Below, in pieces: positions 1-10,127 of a DNA stretch of 53,217 nt. The position numbers and the translations under genes are program-made. The number at the start of each line of letters is the position of its first letter. The first letter of the stretch is position 1. The notes under the pieces were generated by a model, which did no database searches, had not been told where the DNA came from, and was given only the letters and a program-made list of their open reading frames with translations. Source of the DNA: Candidatus Poseidoniaceae archaeon (GTDB lineage: Archaea; Thermoplasmatota; Poseidoniia; Poseidoniales; Poseidoniaceae); contig JALRLN010000002.1 in the NCBI GenBank assembly GCA_023254445.1, forward strand, positions 1-53,217, written 5' to 3'.

Positions 1-1
1 C

Positions 2-1672
2 GATGGTGGGGCCTTCGCCTCGTTCGGGCACGTCACCTCGTACTACAACGGGGTGCTGGCCACCGCACCGTACGAATTGGGCTCCTTCCATTACACCGGT
101 GCTCGTGTGTGGACGAACAAACCCGCGAGCGGCGCCATGCGTGGCCACGGAGCCGTGAACACGCGCTGCGCCGTGGAGGTCGGCCTCGACGACATTGCAG
201 AGCAGTTGGCCGTCGACCCGATTTCGCTTCGGATGGCCAACCTTCTCCCGCCCCACAGCAGGACGATTTCCGGCTTTCGCATCACGAGCAACGGCATGCG
301 CGAAGCCCTTCGTCGTGTGAAGGAGGAGAGCGGCTGGGACCAAAAATTCCGTCAGATGCCGCTCGGCAAGGGCATTGGCATCGGCTGTGGCTTCTTCATT
401 TCGGGGTCAGGCCTCCCCATCCACTGGGACCCGAACCGGTTCCCGCACGCCACCGTTCACCTCCAGATCGACATGGACGGTGGCGTGACCGTGCACACCG
501 GTGCGGCGGACATCGGCCAAGGGTCCACCACTGCGGTCGCGCAGGTGGTCTCGGAAGTGTTGGGCTTGCCGCTGGAGATGATCCACGTGCGCAGCCACGA
601 AAGCGACACGAGTCCCGTGGACCTCGGTTCGTACTCGAGCCGTGTGACCTTCATGAACTGCAACGCCGCCATCCGCGCGGCCATGGAGGTCAGGGAGGAA
701 CTGCTCAACGCTGCATGGGACCTGCTCGGATACCACCCGTCGACCCTTGTGATGGTTGACCGGCGGATTGTGTACAAGCACGACCCTTCCATCAGCGTCT
801 CCTACCTTGAGGCCCTCCACAAGGCGCAGGAAGACAAGGGGGCGCTCATCGCCCGCGGAGCCTACCGTTCCCCGCCGATGGGCGGCGTGCACAAGGGTGC
901 GGCTGCCGGTTTGGCCCCCGCCTATTCCTTCTCGGCGTATGTGGCCGAGGTCGACGTGGACATCGAAACAGGTCTGGTCAAATGCACCCGCGTTTGGGCG
1001 GCCCACGACTGTGGGAAGGCCCTCAACCCCCTCGCCGTTGAAGGCCAAATCATCGGTTCGTGCCACATGGGCCTTGGCCAGGTGCTCTCTGAACGCATGG
1101 TGTATGGGCGCACGGGTCACCTGCAAAACGCGAACCTGCTGCAGTATCAGATTCCGTCCGTCCACGAAATGCCGCACGTGACCCCCATCATCGTGGAATC
1201 CAGCGATCCTGAGGGCCCCTTCGGTGCGAAGGAGGCCGGAGAGGGGCCGCTGCTCCCGGTGCTTCCAGCTGTGTGCAACGCCGTCTACGACGCCATCGGC
1301 GTCCGCCCCTCGTCGTTGCCGCTCACGCCAGACGTGGTCTGGGGCGACATCCAGAAGCGCATGAAGGCGGAAGGCGTCGTGGACCCGCTGGACTTGACCG
1401 CGCCGCGCCTTGCGCACGGGCCGCTGCAGGCCACACTGGATGAACGTGCCTCAGACCATGCCGGCCGCGACTCGGCACGGCAACGCACGGAGGACACCAG
1501 TCCCTACGTGAACGGCGTGTTGTTTGGATTCGACCCCGAGCGGCCCCTTGAGGAACAGGCCATGGGCTGGGCAAGCATCGACGACCCCGACCCTGAGAAA
1601 ATGGCCGAGATGGGGTACGCCGGACGTGCATGGCTGCTCAAAGAACAGCGCCATATGGGGGGTGATGCGTGA
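2..1672 (+). CDS. hcrA: Molybdopterin-binding large subunit, 4-hydroxybenzoyl-CoA reductase-like (5' partial)
   Basis: The frame is open from base 2, so the N-terminus lies outside the window; 556 residues are visible. It belongs to the xanthine oxidase family of molybdenum hydroxylases. Seen in order: RGHGAVN, a variant of the RGxGxxQ loop; ADIGQGS, the Moco-dithiolene contact with its Gln; and GAKEAGEGP near residue 420, carrying the Glu that acts as base or ligand in this family. About 100 residues follow the last conserved block, more than I expect for the family. The stop overlaps the next start by one base (TGATG), so the FAD subunit is translationally coupled. The 4-hydroxybenzoyl-CoA reductase assignment rests mainly on the cysteine-rich insert of that next gene; the [2Fe-2S] subunit should lie upstream. 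The substrate is inferred; another aryl-CoA or a purine remains possible. Confidence 0.75.
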   Translation, partial: DGGAFASFGHVTSYYNGVLATAPYELGSFHYTGARVWTNKPASGAMRGHGAVNTRCAVEVGLDDIAEQLAVDPISLRMANLLPPHSRTISGFRITSNGMREALRRVKEESGWDQKFRQMPLGKGIGIGCGFFISGSGLPIHWDPNRFPHATVHLQIDMDGGVTVHTGAADIGQGSTTAVAQVVSEVLGLPLEMIHVRSHESDTSPVDLGSYSSRVTFMNCNAAIRAAMEVREELLNAAWDLLGYHPSTLVMVDRRIVYKHDPSISVSYLEALHKAQEDKGALIARGAYRSPPMGGVHKGAAAGLAPAYSFSAYVAEVDVDIETGLVKCTRVWAAHDCGKALNPLAVEGQIIGSCHMGLGQVLSERMVYGRTGHLQNANLLQYQIPSVHEMPHVTPIIVESSDPEGPFGAKEAGEGPLLPVLPAVCNAVYDAIGVRPSSLPLTPDVVWGDIQKRMKAEGVVDPLDLTAPRLAHGPLQATLDERASDHAGRDSARQRTEDTSPYVNGVLFGFDPERPLEEQAMGWASIDDPDPEKMAEMGYAGRAWLLKEQRHMGGDA

Positions 1673-2646
1673 TGCTAACCCCGCCGTTTACGCTCCACCA
1701 TCCAACGACGGTGGACGAGGCATGCGCCTTGGCCGCTCGGCTGCTGGACGAGGGGCGGCCCTTCGACTGGGTGGCGGGTGGAACCGACCTTCTCCCGAAT
1801 TACAAGTGGCACATTGAGACGAAGCCCGACGTGATCTCCCTCGCTCGTATTGATGGTCTCGACGCCATTCAAGCCAACCGTATTGGATGCATGGCTCGGC
1901 TGCACGACATCGCAGCTTCCGAGGAGGTGCACCCTGTGGTGGCCACGTCCGCCTCGAAGGTTGCTTCCAGCCTGATCCGTCGAAGCGCCACCCTCGGGGG
2001 CAATTTGTGCCTCGACACGCGCTGCTATTGGTTCAACCAATCCGAGGACTGGCGACGTTCCATCGACTGGTGCCATAAAGCGGATTGCGGAACAGGGGCG
2101 GATTGCCGGGTCATCCCGAACCAAAACACCCTCTGTGTGGCCACCTACCAAGGCGACGTTGCACCCTCCCTGCTCGTGCTCGACGCAGAGGTGGAATTGA
2201 TCGGACCCTCCGGGGCACGCAGGCTGCCACTGCGTGAGTTTTTCCAGTTGGACGGCATCACGCGTAACGTGCTCCAGCCCGGCGAATTCCTGCTGATGGT
2301 GCACCTCCCCGATGCTGCCTCGAGCCGCCAAGGCGCCTACCGCAAGCTCCGAGTTCGTGAATCATGGGACTTCCCCGAGGCGGGCGTCGCCGCGTCATGG
2401 ATCCCCGGCGACCCGGCCTCCCTGCGCCTTGCGACGACTGGCCTGGAAAGCATTCCCGGTGTCCACGATGCGCTCGTGGCCGAGCACGGGGACTGGACGG
2501 CTCCTGAGGCGCGCCAAGCATTGGCGGAGGCCGTGCGAGGTGCCGTCAAGCCCGTCAACAACACGGCGCTTCCTCCGCGGTACCGCAAGGCGATGGTGTC
2601 CGTGCTCGCTTCTCGAGCGATGGGCGACCTGCTCAAGGGGGCCTAA
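1672..2646 (+). CDS. hcrB: FAD-binding subunit, 4-hydroxybenzoyl-CoA reductase beta-like, with Cys-rich insert
   Basis: This 324-residue protein is the medium, FAD-binding subunit of a molybdenum hydroxylase. VAGGTDLL (residues 34-41) and ATLGGNL (106-112) are the FAD pyrophosphate and isoalloxazine loops. Between them and the rest of the domain sits a cysteine-rich segment, with Cys at 113, 118, 134, 139, 145 and 155. In 4-hydroxybenzoyl-CoA reductase the beta subunit carries an insertion here that binds an extra [4Fe-4S] cluster; xanthine dehydrogenase and CO dehydrogenase lack it. That points to low-potential reductive dehydroxylation of an aromatic CoA thioester, or the reverse reaction. 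The start is the ATG at 1672 overlapping the upstream stop; a GTG at 1669 is in frame. The insert is seen; the function is inferred. Confidence 0.75.
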   Translation: MLTPPFTLHHPTTVDEACALAARLLDEGRPFDWVAGGTDLLPNYKWHIETKPDVISLARIDGLDAIQANRIGCMARLHDIAASEEVHPVVATSASKVASSLIRRSATLGGNLCLDTRCYWFNQSEDWRRSIDWCHKADCGTGADCRVIPNQNTLCVATYQGDVAPSLLVLDAEVELIGPSGARRLPLREFFQLDGITRNVLQPGEFLLMVHLPDAASSRQGAYRKLRVRESWDFPEAGVAASWIPGDPASLRLATTGLESIPGVHDALVAEHGDWTAPEARQALAEAVRGAVKPVNNTALPPRYRKAMVSVLASRAMGDLLKGA

Positions 2647-2648
2647 GC

Positions 2649-3593
2649 GTGAACGCGAGGGCGCTCCTGCTTCTCGCCGTCCTGCTCGTCAGCACCGCAC
2701 CCACCGCGTCGTCGCAGTTCCAAGGCCCATCGTGGGAACTTGGATGGGAAGACGACCTCGAGAACGGGCTCGTGCTGAACCTCGACGGAAACAGGTGGAC
2801 GCTCACGCACACCGTCGAATTCTGGATCGCGAACGACCGACCGGTGGACGTCAACATCGACCTCGAGGTGGAACTCCCGGACGATGCTCCTGTTGAAGTG
2901 GACATCGAGGACAGCGTGACGGTGTCCGCAAACGAGAACGCGACCTTCGAACTGACCATCACCGGCATAAGCGCGGATGACGTTCGCGCCTTTGGCGCCG
3001 CGGACCCCTTCCGGTTGACCTTGACGGCCTCGGAGGCCTCGCAAACCGGTTCGGGCACGACGCGGGAGGTGGAGGTTGACCTTGAGTTCCCCCGCGTGCA
3101 CAAGTTGATGCCGTCGATCCCCGCTCCACCCGCCTCCTTTGATGCTGGAACGTGGGTTGACGTTGAGGTTGCGCTACAAAATGACGGCAACACCCGTGAC
3201 GCCGTGGCTGCCGCTGACGTGGAGGTTCGATCGTGCCCCCAACTTGAGGTCGGTGGGTTGGATGCGATGAACAACGTGCTCGTCGATCCCACCGGCGTCA
3301 ACGGGGCCGAACCTGTGACCGTGACGCTTCGCCTGGAAGCGTCGTCCAGCCAACAATCCCGAACCTGCGAGATCACCCTCAGCGTGACGTCGGAGGGCGA
3401 CGGGACGGTACGAAGCACGACCTTCGACGTCGAGGTCGTGGCGGTAAGCAGCACGGACGGTGGCGGCGCTTCGGATGACGTCGGGCAAAGCGACGCCTCA
3501 GTGAGCGACGATGGAAGCCCCCTTCCTGCCCTTGGCGTTCACCTGGGCGTGCTGTGCTTGCTCGGTGCTGCTCTGCGCCGGGAAGGCCCCTGA
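2649..3593 (+). CDS. Secreted, C-terminally anchored beta-rich protein of unknown function
   Basis: I do not recognise this 314-residue protein. It starts at a GTG two bases after the upstream stop. The first 22 residues form a signal peptide (charged N-terminus, LLLLAVLLVST core, small residues before SSQ). The body alternates short beta-type stretches rich in Val, Asp and Glu, resembling archaeal CARDB or Ig-like cell-surface repeats. An acidic, Ser/Gly-rich linker (about residues 270-290) leads to a short hydrophobic segment and a terminal RREGP. That tripartite tail is like an archaeosortase PGF-CTERM-type anchor, but the exact motif is not present. Its position beside the oxidoreductase genes does not by itself indicate a shared role. 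Confidence 0.6.
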   Translation: MNARALLLLAVLLVSTAPTASSQFQGPSWELGWEDDLENGLVLNLDGNRWTLTHTVEFWIANDRPVDVNIDLEVELPDDAPVEVDIEDSVTVSANENATFELTITGISADDVRAFGAADPFRLTLTASEASQTGSGTTREVEVDLEFPRVHKLMPSIPAPPASFDAGTWVDVEVALQNDGNTRDAVAAADVEVRSCPQLEVGGLDAMNNVLVDPTGVNGAEPVTVTLRLEASSSQQSRTCEITLSVTSEGDGTVRSTTFDVEVVAVSSTDGGGASDDVGQSDASVSDDGSPLPALGVHLGVLCLLGAALRREGP

Positions 3594-3687
3594 TGCTGTT
3601 GCGTGTTCACGCTGCGGCCAACGCCACTGATTTTCTGCAAAATCGCTGCACGTCGAGGCGAAGCGGGAGGAGCAAGCGGGGAGAATC

Positions 3688-3694
3688 ATTATGT
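3688..3694 (+). promoter_or_regulatory. Candidate TATA element before the DUF4350-MoxR-DUF58 block
   Basis: The 157-base gap 3594-3750 holds one AT-rich island (CATTATG) in GC-rich sequence, about 60 bases before the next ATG. It could be an archaeal TATA box for the four-gene block. A GGTGA at about 3740 may serve as ribosome binding site. No gene was seen in the gap. Confidence 0.25.
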
Positions 3695-3750
3695 GCGCCG
3701 GGAGGCTCGGACGGCTACGTTGGTGGACGGGAGACCCGTCAGGTGATTGA

Positions 3751-5358
3751 ATGAGTGAAGAATCCTCGAAGGGACTCGGCCTTGAGTCGTGGCTTCTCGT
3801 GGTGCTCGTGGTCAGCCTTCTTCTCTCTGGAACCTTCATCGCACTGGTGAGCCTGAACAAGGAACCCGTGTTCTCCCCGTACCTCACGGACGCCGACACG
3901 ACGATCAACGCTCAGCAGATTGGCGATTCTCGAACCACCTTTGGCGAGGGTGGCATGGGATACTCCATCGCCAACACGATGTCGACCCCCATGTTGGTGA
4001 ACGACTGGAAGGACCCCCACCGAACCCTCCTGGTGATCGTGGCTCCTGAGAAGCCCTTTGACGCCGCGGAGGCATCGGCCATTCACGACTTTGTGACAAA
4101 GAAGGGCGGGAAGGTCATCCTCGCGTCCAATTCGACGAACGCTCAGCCTGTGGCGGAGTTGTTTGGTGTGAAGTATTTCGGCGACCCAGTCGTCGACCCG
4201 TACCGCTACTACGAAGTGGAAAACGCTGCGACGGGCGCCGCCGAAAACCCGGACGCTCAACGCCTCTGGGCCGTGGCTGGCGTCACCCGCAACGCCACCG
4301 ACATGGGCGAGGCCGCCAAGGTGGCGTGCTCCGAGGAGCAAGTCAGTTCCCGTGACGTTGAGAATTGCAGGCTCCCCGTGCTCTTCCATCGTCCAACCGC
4401 CATCACGGTCCTCGAGGACCAACCGGAGACCAACCGGCGCGTCAACGTCCTCGCTGCCGCGTCAACGCCCGCCTTCATCGCCAGCGTGGACTTCAACCCC
4501 GACAACATCGGCAACCCCATCCTCGGCGAGGGCAAGACCGGCCTCATTGTGCGCATGGACTACCCAGTTGAAGGCGTGCTCGAGCAGCGAAGCCCCGAGT
4601 ACGGAGGCGGGCAGGGCGAGATCAACGTCACCGGCAGCATCGTGTTCGTTTCGGACCACTCCGTCTTCGCCAACCACCTCTGGACGAAGGACGCGGCAGA
4701 GTCTGCTGGTGGCCTCCGCAAGTTGCAATGCTCCAGCGCCCAGTACGAAGGCCGCGAGCCGGCGACCTGCTGGGCGACGGACAGCCAAGGCCTCGCCGTG
4801 GGCGACACCATCTGGCACGGCAACGAACGGTACTTCGAGGCCCTCGTTGGTTCCATGATGGAGCACGACAACGAGGAAATGGCCACCGCCATCATCCGTG
4901 CCAACACCAACTTCAACCTCGTGTACGACGAGAGCCGCCACGTGGCCGGGGCCCTCACGATGCCCTTCACCGAGGCCGTTGGCGCCATCGTCCTCCTCAC
5001 CAGCGATGGCCTGCTGAAGTGGCTGATTGGGCTGAATTTGTTCGCCCTGCTGGCCATCGCCATCATGGTCGTGCCGGAGAAGGAGAACTGGCGCCACGTG
5101 TTCGACCTGACACGATTCCGCGAGCGTCCAACCAAACTGGACCCCTCGCAGTACCAACGCCGGACGCGGGAGGCCTTCCTCTCCAAGGTCCGGCAACTCC
5201 ACGACCTCACGCGGGACGATTTCGCTCGGAAGTCGCCCGCTGAGATCATGCAAATGGTGCGTGAACCGCGCCTCGTCGAACTCGTCAGTTCGACCCGTCC
5301 ATACTCCAACGAGGAACTGAGGGAACTGATCCCGCAGATTCGCCGTTGGGGGAAATAA
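3751..5358 (+). CDS. DUF4350-type membrane protein
   Basis: This 535-residue protein has one N-terminal transmembrane helix (about residues 12-33), a large extracytoplasmic region, a second helix near residues 418-440 and a roughly 90-residue cytoplasmic tail. After the first helix, the run 'LVIVAPEKPFDAAEASAI' and 'KGGKVILASN' match DUF4350, a domain related to the GATase/ThuA-like fold that often stands next to MoxR and DUF58 genes. The following MoxR ATPase begins 18 bases downstream with its own strong Shine-Dalgarno, so the genes look co-transcribed. Such cassettes are thought to assemble or remodel envelope components; the client here is unknown. Family assignment is from pattern recognition. 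Confidence 0.7.
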   Translation: MSEESSKGLGLESWLLVVLVVSLLLSGTFIALVSLNKEPVFSPYLTDADTTINAQQIGDSRTTFGEGGMGYSIANTMSTPMLVNDWKDPHRTLLVIVAPEKPFDAAEASAIHDFVTKKGGKVILASNSTNAQPVAELFGVKYFGDPVVDPYRYYEVENAATGAAENPDAQRLWAVAGVTRNATDMGEAAKVACSEEQVSSRDVENCRLPVLFHRPTAITVLEDQPETNRRVNVLAAASTPAFIASVDFNPDNIGNPILGEGKTGLIVRMDYPVEGVLEQRSPEYGGGQGEINVTGSIVFVSDHSVFANHLWTKDAAESAGGLRKLQCSSAQYEGREPATCWATDSQGLAVGDTIWHGNERYFEALVGSMMEHDNEEMATAIIRANTNFNLVYDESRHVAGALTMPFTEAVGAIVLLTSDGLLKWLIGLNLFALLAIAIMVVPEKENWRHVFDLTRFRERPTKLDPSQYQRRTREAFLSKVRQLHDLTRDDFARKSPAEIMQMVREPRLVELVSSTRPYSNEELRELIPQIRRWGK

Positions 5359-5376
5359 ACCTGGAGGAATGAAATA

Positions 5377-6516
<1,140 letters not shown>

Positions 6517-6554
6517 GCGCGTACGCGTTTGCCTGATTCAGGAGGTTGTGCCCC

Positions 6555-7871
6555 ATGATGTGGAGTCGCAAATCAGCGATGCTCGGAAGCCTCGCTGTCG
6601 CGATGTACCTTCTGGGCCTGACGCTTCGGAACTCGCAACTGGTGACCATCGCCGTCGTGATCTTTGTCGTCCTGACCTGGGCGGCCCTCTTCGGAGGCCA
6701 TGCCGACGTCGCCTCCTCCGGGCGTCGGTCTGAGGAGTTCACAGGCGAAGAGGGCGTGGCCCTCGGCAACGTCTCCGCCATGCGAAAAATGTCCAGCGCC
6801 CGCCTCTTCGAAGACGGTGAACTCAGCGTCACCTTACGGATGCAAAACCACTCTGGGTTGGCCAAGATCCTCGAGGTTCGCGACCGCGTGCCCGAAGTCA
6901 TGCGGATCAAATCCGGGTCGAACTACATCCTGATGGAACTGGGACCTCGCCGTGAGACCTTCATCGAGTACACCGTCGAATGCCCGCTGCGAGGCTTCTA
7001 CAGCCTCGGTCCGGTCGCGGTTCGAATTCAGGATGCCTTCGGCCTCTTCCACCGTGAAAAGGAACTCCACGTGTACAACGACTTCCTTGTCTTCCCCAAG
7101 ATGGAGGACCTGAAGGAAACCTTCGTCAAGTCCCGTGTTCCGAAAATCTTCACCGGGGCCGTCAACATCAGGCAGCCCGGTCCGGGTTCGGAGTTTTACT
7201 CCCTTCGTGAATACTTCGAGGGTGACTCGTTCAGGGCGATCAACTGGTCGGCCTACGCTCGCTCTGGCAAGCTGATGGTGAACGAGCGTGAGCGCGATGC
7301 GGTGTCTGACGTGATTATCATCGTCGACTCCCGGGCCGTGGCTGAAACCGGCCCGGTGAGCCGGAACGCGCTGGTCTACTCCACCCGTGCGGCCGCATCG
7401 TTGGCGAAGTACTTCCTCGGCCGTCGTGACTCCGTTGGCGTCATCGTGTACGGCGATGAAGTCGTCAGCGTGGACCGCGACACAGGAAAGAAGCAGCTGT
7501 ACGTCATCCTCACAAAACTGGCTGGCGCGGTCGCGAAGGGCAACACCCCCCTGCAGGTGGTTGTGAACAGGATCCTTCCCCACATCAACAAGGGCAGCCC
7601 GATCATCGTGTTGAGCAACCTGGAGGACGACCCGACCATCGTGAACGCCTTGCGGGACTTCCGCGCTCGCAATTTCGACGTCACGGTGCTGTCCCCCTCG
7701 TCGCTCGAGTTCGAGTTTGACGCGAAGCGGTTGGACCGTACCGGGTACGAGGTCATGAAGACCGAGCGGGACGTGCTGATCGGGGAATTGCGCGGCCTCG
7801 GCGTGAACATCATGGACTGGGAGCCCGACATGCTCCTGTCAACCGCCCTTGCTGGGGCTCGAGGATTCTGA
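6555..7871 (+). CDS. DUF58 (vWA-like) protein, MoxR partner
   Basis: This 438-residue protein starts with two hydrophobic segments (about residues 6-50). A beta-rich region follows, then the DUF58 hallmark: 'GSEFYSLREYFEGDSFRAIN' and W-S-A-Y-A-R near residues 210-235. The C-terminal half is vWA-like, with a degenerate metal site in 'DVIIIVDSRA'. DUF58 proteins are typical partners of MoxR ATPases. The start chosen is the ATG at 6555, nine bases after GGAGG; a TTG at 6546 would sit on top of that ribosome site. It lies between the MoxR gene and a membrane protein gene 11 bases downstream, so it is probably part of one membrane-associated complex. Confidence 0.85.
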   Translation: MMWSRKSAMLGSLAVAMYLLGLTLRNSQLVTIAVVIFVVLTWAALFGGHADVASSGRRSEEFTGEEGVALGNVSAMRKMSSARLFEDGELSVTLRMQNHSGLAKILEVRDRVPEVMRIKSGSNYILMELGPRRETFIEYTVECPLRGFYSLGPVAVRIQDAFGLFHREKELHVYNDFLVFPKMEDLKETFVKSRVPKIFTGAVNIRQPGPGSEFYSLREYFEGDSFRAINWSAYARSGKLMVNERERDAVSDVIIIVDSRAVAETGPVSRNALVYSTRAAASLAKYFLGRRDSVGVIVYGDEVVSVDRDTGKKQLYVILTKLAGAVAKGNTPLQVVVNRILPHINKGSPIIVLSNLEDDPTIVNALRDFRARNFDVTVLSPSSLEFEFDAKRLDRTGYEVMKTERDVLIGELRGLGVNIMDWEPDMLLSTALAGARGF

Positions 7872-7882
7872 GGTGAGCAAGG

Positions 7883-8803
7883 ATGGCACAGAAAACGTCC
7901 GGCGACACCTCCCACCTGTACGACGGGAAGGTCGTTCGCTCCTCAGCACCCAGCCGGAAGGCCATCGCCGGGAACGCTGGTATCGGCACGGAAATCCCGA
8001 AGGACGCCATCCCTGAACTGCAGATCCCGACCTTTGTCGAGAGTTTGCTCGGTGGTCCAATTGTTCCCAAGATGAAGTTCCTGCCGCCGGACAAGATGGT
8101 GCAAAACCTCCAATTGGCCGTGTACGGCCTGTTGATGGCCCTCGCCTTCCTGACCCTCATCGTCTCGCCGGGGTCCGGCACCCTCTGGTACATGCTCTTC
8201 GGCAGCATTGGCGTGGCGACCGCCTTGCAGGTGGTCGTGATCTCCGTGGCTACCGTCAGCGGTTTTGTCGGTACGTTCCGACGTGACGGGCGCTTCATGC
8301 TCCTGTCGAACTTGTTGTTCATCCTCGCCATTTTGCGCTTCGCTTCCTCGAAGGTGGCCTTGGCGTTCGACCCCTTCGGCCTCGCGGACCGCCCCTTCCT
8401 GCTCAGCAGCCTGGTTGTGGTCTACGCGGTGTTCCTGATCATGTACATCGAACTCGGGAACGGTGTGTTGCGGTACAGCATGCTGGACACGAGCATTCGA
8501 ACGAACGAAGTCTACGTCATGAACCCGGGGAAGATCGTCGGGAAGTACCACCGGGCCCTCGTCATCAACCCCGTGGTGTCCGTGGTGCTCGCCACCTTGG
8601 TGCTCTCAGCCAACAAGATCCTCCCCTTCATCGTCGGTCTGTTGAACTCTGAAACGGCCCTTCGAATGGAGGAGTCGGTCGAACTGACCTCCGTGTACGG
8701 CGTGGCCCTCGGGACCCTGTTCGTGTTCATCGTGACCGGCGCCTTGTTCATGCTCAACCTGCCGGGCGCCGTGCAAAAGTGGCGCGAAGCGCGAAGCGAG
8801 TGA
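7883..8803 (+). CDS. Polytopic membrane protein of the MoxR-DUF58 block
   Basis: I recognise no family in this 306-residue protein. About 75 hydrophilic N-terminal residues are followed by roughly seven hydrophobic segments, grouped as several helices in residues 78-190 and two more near 230-295, with a short basic tail. It begins 11 bases after the DUF58 gene, with GAGGTGA upstream, and is the last gene of the block; its stop lies four bases from the stop of the convergent aspartate kinase gene. The position suggests that it is the membrane partner of the MoxR/DUF58 pair. That role is inferred from order only. Confidence 0.6.
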   Translation: MAQKTSGDTSHLYDGKVVRSSAPSRKAIAGNAGIGTEIPKDAIPELQIPTFVESLLGGPIVPKMKFLPPDKMVQNLQLAVYGLLMALAFLTLIVSPGSGTLWYMLFGSIGVATALQVVVISVATVSGFVGTFRRDGRFMLLSNLLFILAILRFASSKVALAFDPFGLADRPFLLSSLVVVYAVFLIMYIELGNGVLRYSMLDTSIRTNEVYVMNPGKIVGKYHRALVINPVVSVVLATLVLSANKILPFIVGLLNSETALRMEESVELTSVYGVALGTLFVFIVTGALFMLNLPGAVQKWREARSE

Positions 8804-8807
8804 AGCC

Positions 8808-10127
8808 TCAGGCCACTCCTGTGGTCCACGACGCCGTGGCAATCAGTCGCCCTAAGACGTCGCGAACCGAACCTCGGGGAACGAGGAGCCGGACGCGAAG
8901 GGCTTCAGCATCGATCGGCTCAGCCCCCGTTGCACCTTCAAGCACCCCTGCTGCCTCTTCCGGGTCGCTCCACGAACCCAGCACGGTGATGAGGGCGGAC
9001 GCCTCCCCCACATCAACAACCGACGAGCCCGAAGCGTGGACCACGTCGGTCGCCTCGTCAAGCCGAGGAGCATCGAGGATGAGGCGCGCTCCGTCCGGCC
9101 ACTGGGTTGAGGCGTGAACGCCGATGCCCTTCGCGGCAAGGAGGCTCAACACCTTCGCCGTGGAGGCGCCTGGTGTGATGGCCGGTGGGTGCCTGATCTG
9201 CACGGTGCGCACGTCGAGGGTGCAGGACGCAGCAATGGGGCCTTGGTTTGCATGCACCCCGGGCCCGATCAGCGTTCCGGGAGGACCCCGTGTATCGTCG
9301 TGCAGCCGACGGACTTCGATCGGAATTCCCTCCATGATGCACGGTCCGACCGTGGCCGGATGAAGCACGGTGGCGTCCATGGTGGCCGCCATTTGGGCGT
9401 GTTCGTACGTGAGGTAGGGGATGGGGGCCGTCTCCAGTCCCCAACGTGGATTGATCGGATGGATGCCCTCGACGTCCTTCCACAGAATGACGCGGCGGGC
9501 GCGAAGGAGATGCGCGACGGCCGTTGCGGTGTGGTCTGACCCTCCTCGTCCGAGCAAGGCCAAGTCTCCGTCGTCGCCTGAACCGAGCCAGCCTGTGATC
9601 ACCGGCGTGCCGTGCAAGGCTGAGCGGTCGAACCTGGACTCGCTTTCGGCCAAGTCCACCGAGTCCGCTTCACCGCGGCCGTTCAGAACGAGCCCAATGT
9701 CCTCCGCACCGACAGCATGAGCGTCAAGGCCACATCGACGGAGATGATGCGCCACAACGAGGGCGGACAAGCGTTCGCCTGTGGCCAACAGTTGGGTGCG
9801 GGAGCGTTGGTCGGAGGGGTCGGCTCGGCGGGCTTCAAGCGCAATCCCCATTGAGGCGAGGACGCGCTCAAACCGAGCACCGTCCCTCCCTGAGGAGAGG
9901 CGGGGCGCGAACATGAGGTGATGGGCCCTCAAATCTGCCACGAGCCGGTCGGCATACGCGGGGTCGTCCACAGCCCGGAGCAAACGATCTGTCGTGCCCC
10001 ACAATGCGGACACCACAAGGGCGTTTCGACCGTCCGATTCCGACACGCGATCGGCCAGCCGATCGAGGTCGGGGGCGCCTCGAAGGACCGAGCCCCCGAA
10101 CTTGTGCACCGTCCATTCGTCAGCCAT
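8808..10127 (-). CDS. lysC: Aspartate kinase
   Basis: This 439-residue aspartokinase phosphorylates aspartate to 4-aspartyl phosphate. Visible motifs are KFGGSVL at the N-terminus (nucleotide site), VSALWGTTD, GERLSALVV, LLGRGGSDHTAT in the kinase core, and WKDVEGI followed by HPATV. The last 140 residues form two ACT-like regulatory modules (around VQIRHPPAI and SALITVLGS), so feedback control is likely. The chosen ATG is eight bases inside the end of the chorismate synthase gene (ATGGCTGA overlap), with a G-rich stretch just upstream. It is the last gene of the aromatic operon. In archaea lacking DAHP synthase, aspartate semialdehyde feeds aromatic synthesis, so this copy may serve that branch; the placement is seen, the dedication is inferred. 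Confidence 0.9.
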   Translation of the reverse strand: MADEWTVHKFGGSVLRGAPDLDRLADRVSESDGRNALVVSALWGTTDRLLRAVDDPAYADRLVADLRAHHLMFAPRLSSGRDGARFERVLASMGIALEARRADPSDQRSRTQLLATGERLSALVVAHHLRRCGLDAHAVGAEDIGLVLNGRGEADSVDLAESESRFDRSALHGTPVITGWLGSGDDGDLALLGRGGSDHTATAVAHLLRARRVILWKDVEGIHPINPRWGLETAPIPYLTYEHAQMAATMDATVLHPATVGPCIMEGIPIEVRRLHDDTRGPPGTLIGPGVHANQGPIAASCTLDVRTVQIRHPPAITPGASTAKVLSLLAAKGIGVHASTQWPDGARLILDAPRLDEATDVVHASGSSVVDVGEASALITVLGSWSDPEEAAGVLEGATGAEPIDAEALRVRLLVPRGSVRDVLGRLIATASWTTGVA

